From contig NC_079875.1 of NCBI RefSeq assembly GCF_029227915.1, positions 7,566,001 through 7,616,000 of the forward strand: a DNA stretch of 50,000 nucleotides, in the 5' to 3' direction. The position numbers and the translations under genes were made by a program. Position 1 is the stretch's first letter, and each line of letters starts with the position of its first letter. Positions 38,401 to 47,200 of the stretch are shown piece after piece. The notes beneath the pieces were generated by a model. That model ran no database searches and was not told where the DNA came from. It saw nothing but the letters and a program-made list of their open reading frames with translations. This stretch comes from Hydractinia symbiolongicarpus. Lineage: Eukaryota > Cnidaria > Hydrozoa > Anthoathecata > Hydractiniidae.

Positions 38401-41400
38401 TTACATTTAACAATAATATGTCAAAGTCAAGTTTTGAGCCAAAGTAGATTTCAAACCACCACAGTGTATATTTTTTCTGCTACACATATTGCCTAAAGTA
38501 AAATAATATATAGTTATGGTTACCATTTTGCTATTTTTGTGCTAGTGTGAGATTTCACTTTGATTTTTTTGATCAAGTTTCACTTTAACTTGAATATGCT
38601 TACACTTGTAGAAGTTTTATAAGAGACTAAAGGAAGTTTACTTCAGCAAATAAAATTTTATTCCATCGTTAACTGTACTTTGGGTACATGTAACTATCCT
38701 TTTAGGCCTTTCTGCACTTCGAGTCTTAGAATACACTTTAGCGTGCTTCTTATAAACAGCTCAGAATTAGGTAGAAATTTTTTTTGTTATTATTAATAAA
38801 TTAGTCATTAGGGTTAAAATCCACTTAGCCAGAAGAAAAATGGAAAATATCCATGATTGGAATTCAGAAGCAGTGGCTTGTTTATATACAAAATTATTTT
38901 TAGAAATTTGTGAAAGAGAAAGTCATAGCATCTATAATGAAGATTTTGAAGCTCTGAAAATGAAGTATAGGATGTATAAGATTGTGTACTTTTACCAAAT
39001 GGTTAAAAAAAGCCAAAAATCTAATAATGTTCAAAAATATTGTTTTGGGAAATGTTCTTACCTGTTGTCTTTAATGTGTAGAGCTTGATCAAATAGTATA
39101 TAATACACACGTGTAATTACACACGCATAAATGCTAGCATGGATAAGACCTTCCATTGGTTTTTTCACATAGTGACATTTTCCTTTAGATAAACAACTTG
39201 ATAGTGTAATACGTTTAATTATCATGATTCTAAGAAAGTGTACTAAAGAAAACAAGCTGCAGATAAAATCATCAAAAAGTTGTTTTTCATTCTCCTTCTC
39301 GACGAAAAGCAATGAAAATTGTCTCAACTGTAAGACTTCTGAAGAATCTGAGTTTGAAGCTACTAGTTCAGACACCTATACTGATGGTAAGGCAATGTAA
39401 AAGTGGAAATGTTAGTTTTCAATGAGATAAACTACTGCATTGAGCATGTTTTTTTTTTGCTATGATCTAATTATGTAATATCCAGCAAATTAGGTGAATT
39501 TTTCTTTAATTTTTATCTTAACTTAACTGAAATATCTGTTTGACGAAGATCGAAAGTTTTGTTTATTATAAGACCTTTTTAAATGATGAAACGTTTTTTA
39601 ACTTTGAGTTGTTTAAATTTCTTATATGGATATGCAATCTTAATACTTTTTGACAACACAAATACATTTTCAAGTTAACAAATATTTTAGATGTGGTTTC
39701 AGAGTCTGAAGGAGATGGCGAAGATGAAGAAGACAATTATGAACAAGAGTCATGCAATGACAACAACAGGGTATCAAACGAGAATGCTATACTAAGCGAT
39801 AACATTACAATCAATGGCACTGAACCCAACAGAGATTGTTCTGAGGAACAAATCAATATTGTTAATTTTGACTACTACAAGAAATTTTTTCCAGAGCTTT
39901 CATTAAGTCAGGTAATAGTATGCATGTTGACTTATGTTGATTTGAATAGCCTAGAAAGATTGTGTACACAAGACTTTCTGTATCATATTCAGGCCTATCA
40001 ATAAGAAAATAACACCCGTGCATTAAATCGCTCCCCCAAGATTACAATAATTTAAAATTGGCAAGCAATCTGAATAAATAGAATAAGTTTATCACGCTTA
40101 TTTTATCACAAAGTCTTTTTTTTATCAATTTATTTTATCTTTTTTTATATATTTTGGTTCTTTCTTACTGTAAATAATAAGAAAGAGAACTTTGATTTTC
40201 ATGTGAGATGAATTGATATTGTTTGGCCAGAAAAACTATTTTTGGAATTCGGGAAGCAATTAATGGTTCAGCTAGTTTCTTATTTCTCAGAATTAGGCGA
40301 GCCCTTGCGAGAGCAAGAGCAATTGTTCTTCCCTGATTGATAGGCCTGCATATTATATCAATCTATTAAAATTGATTGATAAACTTTCTCCTGGAAGTAT
40401 ACTTGATTATCAAAACTGTTGTTCTTTTCATTGAAGTTAACAATAAACATTACACTGTTGCCACATATAGATTTATGTATTATTTTAGGTTGTCACGAAG
40501 GAACGTTCAAATCCATTGATTCGCATTCCTACAGCAGAACTGATGGGTAATATAAATGAATCAACAAATGACCTGTAAGTAATAAGCTTTTTTGGGATGT
40601 TTACTCTGCTAGGAAAACATTATAAAAATGTGAAAAAAATAAGAAATATCAGTAATTTGTTTTATATAATTAGAAAATTATCACAAGTAATTTCAGTTTT
40701 TGGCAAGGATTCAACTTAAAATCCTTAAAAAATGATATATTAATTTTTTTATAGTCAGATCCATAAGCATATCAAATTTACTTGAGTAAAAAAAAATTCA
40801 AAAATGTCAGAAAAGTAAAGAGTTAACATTGAGTGGACACTCTGCTTTTCATAACCATATTTATTCGCATTGACGAGGCTAAGATCTATCAAAACCTGCT
40901 CTTTGCTATAAGTGCTAATTTGGAGGCAAAAAGTTTGATTTTTATTTATCCACCATGGATCTTACACAGCCATTTTATCAACGGTTTCGATAAATGTGTC
41001 CATCTAGCATTTTGTCAACATCTCTGTGTATAGATCTAAATGTTTGAAAATTTTTATCTTTTTATATTTTCTAAACATTTTTGCAATTTGAAAGCACATA
41101 TAAAAATATTTTCATTTGGAAATACATTTAAAGGATAAGAAAATGCTTCTTGTATAGACATCTCTGCACATATCTGCTCATATATGTGGATAAATCAATT
41201 GTTTTTTACTTTGGTTGTTTTACTAAGCTAGAAATTTGTTTGTAATAGTGGATAGCGTTTCACTCAGCCTATGTATATTATATTGCTTCAGACTCGATAT
41301 TTTGAAGTGATTAAACAGAGAATATGAACAGGATTTTATTTAGTCTTTTATGTTTTTTGTGATTTCAGGGACTTTGATGATGCAAATGATTCGAATAACA

Positions 41401-44237
41401 GCACTGAAGAGTGTTGTATCCAGTTAAAGATGTCTTCTATCGAATCTACAAACTTATGCTGTGTTGAGTCACATGATGATCAATTATCCAGTCACATACT
41501 AGCTCATAAGTTATCCAATCATCAATATTGTTCTACTGTTGTTGATTCCACAGCATCAAACAAAGTAAAAAGTGTGTCACCATTCGTGAAAGAAACTGCT
41601 GTTAGTATCCATGGCCATCTTCCGCCTGTAGAACCAGAAGAATTACTGCCCAAAACAACAAATTTGTCAAGGTAATTATAAGCCAATTTTGATACAGCGA
41701 ATCACTTTTTTTAACATTTTAACAGTCACTGTAGCCATTTGTCTACCAGAGAGGTTACTGGGGGTGAAGATCCCCTGCTGTGTCCATATGTGTGACATGC
41801 CAGATAAAAGACCACTAAAGCTGCTTTCCATTAATGATTAACTTCAAAGATCATGACAAAAATAAATCAATAAAAAAAATTACAACATTTTTGTTTAACA
41901 CCAGCTCAAATTCTTAATGTTTTAGAGTAATGATGTTTCAAGATTTTGCTCGTATTGTATTCCCAGACAAGGTTGTCAACAGAACCGTATTCGATTTGGA
42001 CATTCTAACACGAAACAATTCCTCGTCAAATGTTGAAAATGTCTTGTTGAAAACTGCTAGTTCACCTATGAAGAAAAGTAGATCAGCTACAAAATTATCA
42101 CCAGGAAAGAGAAACAGTACAGCAGGGTATGGCAATATAGAGATATTCTTTTGCATGAGCTAGTATTGGGAATAGTTTAGCATGGTGTCTAACAACTGAA
42201 AACTCAGGGTGTCCACTCTGTCGGGAGTGTCACAAATTTACTAGTCGTTAGCTTGTGGAAATTTCCATGGGGATCGCTCGTTGTACATATTTGTTTCCCG
42301 CATTGCTTTTGCTATTATATCTCAGGTCAAAATCTCAGGTTTTTAAATTGGCGCATGGACAAGCAGCGAGTTTTATAACATAGATTGGTCCTTAATTCCC
42401 TAAGTCCATAGGATCGCCGTTCTTTAAATTTTACATTATGTCATGTGTCCCGTAGCACAACTCTTTTCCTTGCACACACACAAAGACAAAATATAGATAC
42501 TAATTAAGACTAGCTAGAAGACCCACTGTCATAACGCCCTAAGCCACCACCAGTAATCAATTGTGAACGCCGGGTTGAACACTAAAGTGCAGGTAAACCA
42601 TGCCACACATACAGATGAAGCGCCTTAGTGCGGGTATACTGTATGTGGAAAATATGGGGTATTTTTAATAAAAATCGGGTTTGTGATGGGTTTACTATGC
42701 ACGGGCGATAACAGCAAAATCCGTAAAAACATATCCCTTTTGTTATTTAGTGTATATAAAGATATTTCGTGTCTGTGTCACAACTTTTTCACTTGCGCAC
42801 ACACAGACAGAATATCGGTAGTTTTTATGTATAGAGATTGTCGAAATATCAGGAAAAAGTCAAGAACATCAGTAATTTCTTTGATATGTCAAAAAAATGT
42901 TAAGAATTTTAGATTTAAATAGTTAATCAAAACTGTTTCTATATTGGCAAGGATTAAATTTCTGAATTGAGATGAATCTGAATTTATTTTTTAGTCTGTT
43001 CTATCATTATTTGTAATTAAATTACATATTTAGGTAAAAATTGCATATACGAGGTTTGAATTTAAACCTGATGTAGCTGGAAAAATTAGCCAATAAAACA
43101 AAAAATATTTAAAAAAAATGCCAAGAAAAATATTTCAATATTAAGTGGACAAAGGAAGTTAGATGAAGAAGAAAAATATTGTATGGAAATACTATTTAAA
43201 AATTAAAAATACACAAGCCAGGAGAAAGCTTTTCTTATAGGTTTGTGTACTGCTTGTTCACGTCTTCGATTTTTGTTGTGTAATTTTTATTTATTTTTAT
43301 TTTTAAAATTTATTGTTAGGAAGATTAAAAAAAGGTCTCTGTAATGTTTCAATTTATTATATTACTTAACTTTTTTTTATTAGACTCTCAAGTTTATCAA
43401 AAGAAGAAATCCTCAAAGCATCTCCGTTAAGTTTTGAATCTCGTTTTGAAAGTGGAAACTTGAGGAAAGCAATACAGGTATATTTATTTTATCTAATCCC
43501 AACAGTTTATTTTGTGAAATAAATGTTACTCAGTCAGTGGTGATGACCCATACTGAACCTATCAACAGATCAGAGCAATGACCAATAGTAGCTATGTCAT
43601 GTAAATACTTTAGAAACGTTTTAAGTTTTTGCTATACAAGGGGTTTATTTATTAACCCATAAAATGCCCACCCATTTTTTAAAAAGACCAATTTTTGCCT
43701 AAATAATATCGAATTTCCCAAAATTTCAGATGACAAAGTTCTAGTGACTATGGAAAAGACCTAGATGATTTGTGTCCAGTATTGTTAGAGGGCCCAATAT
43801 TTTCTTTTTTGTTAGGAGAACTTTTTATGATAACTTAGTCCTCACACTGCAGGGGCTGTTTTTTCTTGTGTAAAAAAAAAGATGTACCTTCTTAAATTTA
43901 GAATTCCAGAGAAAATAAAATACTATGAGAAAAACATCTTTTTATTTCGCAGATATACATCCCAGGTCACGGAATGTGTTTTTTAGATACGGCAATATGA
44001 GTACGATTTAATTTTAAATGCTGACGTCAACACAAATCATCACCATCAGTGGTTCTTTTTCCAGGTAAATATATTTTTACTTGCTTGTCATCGTCGTCGC
44101 TGATGTTGTTGTTCTATCTTGTTGTTTTCTTTACTGTTGTTTTTTATCAACGTGGGTTTTGCTTTATTTTCGTCATTATCTTTGTTCTTGTTGCTTAAGT
44201 TGCCGATCTCGTCGTTACTATAGTTACTGTTATTATT

Positions 44238-44273
<36 letters not shown>

Positions 44274-47200
44274 GGTGTTGGTGTTGTTGTTCTTATTGTT
44301 TTTGTTGTTGCGTCCTTGCTATAGTTATTATGTTTTGTTGTTGTTGTTCTTGTCCTTACTATAGTCTTGGTGTTGTTTTTGTTGTTTGTAGTAGTGATGG
44401 TGTTCTTGCTCTTTTTGTTGTTGTAGTTGCTGATGTCGCTGTTTGTTGATCTTGTTGTTGTTGTTTTGTTACTGTCGTTTGTTTTTGTGTTTCTGGTTTT
44501 TGTCACCGTCTCAATTTGTCGTCGCCGTCGCGTCTCTGTTATCTTTGTCATTTCTCTCGTAATTTAAATTCTGTTTTAGGTGGAAAACATGACAAACGAC
44601 GTAGACTATCGTTTCAATATCATCAATTGCGAGAAAGCTAACAGTCAATTAAATTTTGGTAAGCCGTTTGAACATAGAATTTTGAATACTTGTGTGACCA
44701 CGGAAGTAAATGCTTTATTCATTCTTCGCAGTTACGCTCCACCTTCTTGAGAATAGATTTTGCACATACTGTCTACAATAGGCTTTGTTAATAGTATTTT
44801 TTTATTTAAGGCATGCAACCAGTGATATACTCTGAACGAGATGCTAAAGATGGTAACCCTGGCTGGGAAAGGATTGGTAGTAACGTTTGTTACTATAGAA
44901 ACTTCTTTGTTCGTGGTGGACAGAACTTCAAGTATTACTTCACGGCTACGTTTACAATAAAATTTAGTTACGCGAATGACACGTGCTATATCGCTTACCA
45001 TTATCCGTACACGGCTACCATGTTAAATGTAAGCTGTGTTTTTTACATTTTAATAAGATCAAGAAGGTTTAGAAACAATGCAGCAACCTGCAGATCGGTT
45101 AGGGATGGTTTTAATAGAAACTACTGAGATGTATGTCCTCTTCTCTTGACAACTGCTTGATAAGATGTATTTTTAGTATAAAAAGATCTAGATTGTGAAC
45201 TAGACAATGTGTTTGAGGGGTAAAGTACCTTAAAATAAAAAAAAATAAAAAATTCTTGTAGATATGAGAACCTATTTTAGAACGATTAGGTTTAACATTG
45301 AAATATTTTGTCAAACTTATGACCAGACTAGATGACAGTAAAAAACTTGAAATATGAATATTTACAAAAACAATCATATCTACTTATTCATCAATTCAAT
45401 AATGTGTTTTGCTAATGCCATTTTTTGTTTTTTTATATTCTTCTTGATTGTTCCTAGACATTTTTCTTGTGTTCATCTGCTTAAGAAATGTTGCAAAAAT
45501 TCTAGCTAAAATACTTTAAAAAACAATATAAAAAAAAAGAGAGAAACCTTGAAGTTTTAAGTTAGCAGAACCCTGTAAACGGAGTTATGAATCTTCTTGT
45601 GCGCCTTGTAGTCCATTCATTTACTGTTTTAAATCAATTTGTGTAAACTCATCTACCGTCACATTTCATTTTATTCACCAAAGTTGACAGTCTAAATCCC
45701 TATAGCCTTTACCTCTCTTGTGGTTATCTCTGTGATAAGAGTGTAAAATTTTTGGTTTGTGTATTTTGAACTGCAGTACTTTCATTTTTTAGTTACATCT
45801 GCATCGCCTTGAAAATACTCTTCTTCCCATGATATTTTTTCGTAAAGAACTTTTATGTCAAACTTTATCCAAAAACGATGTTTACCTTCTCACCGTAACT
45901 AGTCTGCCATTTTCAAAGTTTGAGGATGTTGCTAGGAGACCTTATGTTTTGTTAACGGCCAGAGTTCATCCGGGCGAAAGTAATTCCAGTTGGATAATGA
46001 AAGGTAACTTTGCTGTTTACTTTATCTGGAATGAATGTTTTTTTTTTTTTTTGCTAAATAAAAGAAAGAATCGTGTTATGTTATACATACAAGCAAACTT
46101 CCACATACCTATCGCCCACAATGCAACCAGGTAATTGCATTGTGGACCGGTGATTGCAGAATGTTTTCAATATCTTGTCAAAATGCATGAACAATTAGTT
46201 TGATTGGTAGATGTAAGTGTCAAGTCATCGTATTTTGTTTCTCCATCAAATTTTAAAAATTATGATTAGAATGGTACGGCTTTATCCATTTAAAGTGAGA
46301 ATCTTGATGAACATTAGGGCATTCTTGAATGTTTTTTATAAGCGGATTTTTTCTACTTTTTTTAGATTCTTGTTCACTAACATATGTGTTTTACATTCGT
46401 AACAAAAACAAACGAATCAGACCCTGTTTTGAATAATATTAAAAGATTCGCAGTTAAATAAAAGTAATTTCCAGACAGTTAAAATTTTTACCCCACTTAT
46501 AATAACGAATATAGCATGAGCTTATTTTCTATAGGGGTGTTAGACTTTCTGCTTGGTAATGATGACTTAGCAAGACAGCTTCGCTTGATGTTTATCTTCA
46601 AGATAGTTCCCATGTTGAATCCTGATGGTGTCATCAACGGATGGTAGGTTTCTTTGTAGTAGTTAATTCTTGTATATCTTCACGACTTTCTTAGAGGATC
46701 TCTTAGTGTCCCCGCTAGTTACGCCCTCTTGGGAATCTAACGCCCATGAGACGATACCTTATCAAAAGTCATGCGCTTACAAATATTTCAGATGTGTAGA
46801 TAAATGAACTGTCTAGTCTGTTTAATATTGTACACATAGCTTTAAATTTACAATAATTTTATTGGAGTTTTGTTTTATCGAAATATTTCTCAAAATGGAT
46901 TTTATTGAAATATTTCGCAAAATGGACTGGAAATCTCTACCATAATAGCCGTATTTTGTCCCACTGTCCGTGAGAAAAGCGACGTACAACAGTCACACGA
47001 AAAAGCGTGTAATATAAAGGACGGGCGACCCCGTGGATTTTTCCACGGGTTAACGACCAGTCTCTATGATAATAGCCGTCGTCTGTCTCTTTGGTTGTCT
47101 GGTACGGAAACACGAAATGCGATATACAAAGGACTGTCGACCCTGTGGATTTTTCCACGTGTTGACAACTACTTTGATATATTTGTAAATCTGTTTTTAT

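Larger units (their letters stand above)
26493..39386 (+). other. AGTPBP1: AGTPBP1 N-terminal armadillo-like exons
   Basis: Exons: 26493-26515, 30363-30499, 31065-31132, 35166-35235, 35696-35848, 36131-36262, 36683-36776, 36861-36898, 37402-37548, 38004-38078 and 39189-39386. Family anchors include [25 protein letters not shown] joined to [62 protein letters not shown] and DSVIRLIMILRKC. Exon 35166 was found only by phase and position. It lies 57 bp beyond the Harbinger element, which together with the 2 kb Tigger remnant accounts for most of the large early introns. Confidence 0.82.
39691..43477 (+). other. AGTPBP1: AGTPBP1 acidic linker and pre-catalytic exons
   Basis: Exons: 39691-39911, 40489-40574, 41369-41671, 41926-42126 and 43384-43477. 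Exon 39691 begins with an acidic run ([18 protein letters not shown]) and contains YYKKFFPEL, matching the conserved YEHLFPEL of the family. Exon 41369 (101 codons) is Ser/His-rich and poorly conserved, ending [17 protein letters not shown]. Exon 41926 has [14 protein letters not shown]. Exon 43384 ends with [15 protein letters not shown], the conserved entry into the CCP N-domain. Confidence 0.85.

Noticed and set aside
38705-38765. Possible AGTPBP1 exon after CTTTTTAG
   Set aside because: The required phase gives residues unlike the family, and exon 39189 already joins in phase with 38078 and matches the next family segment.
44081-44551. Cysteine-rich (+) and threonine-rich (-) frames
   Set aside because: They translate a GTT/TTG microsatellite tract and have no gene-like composition.
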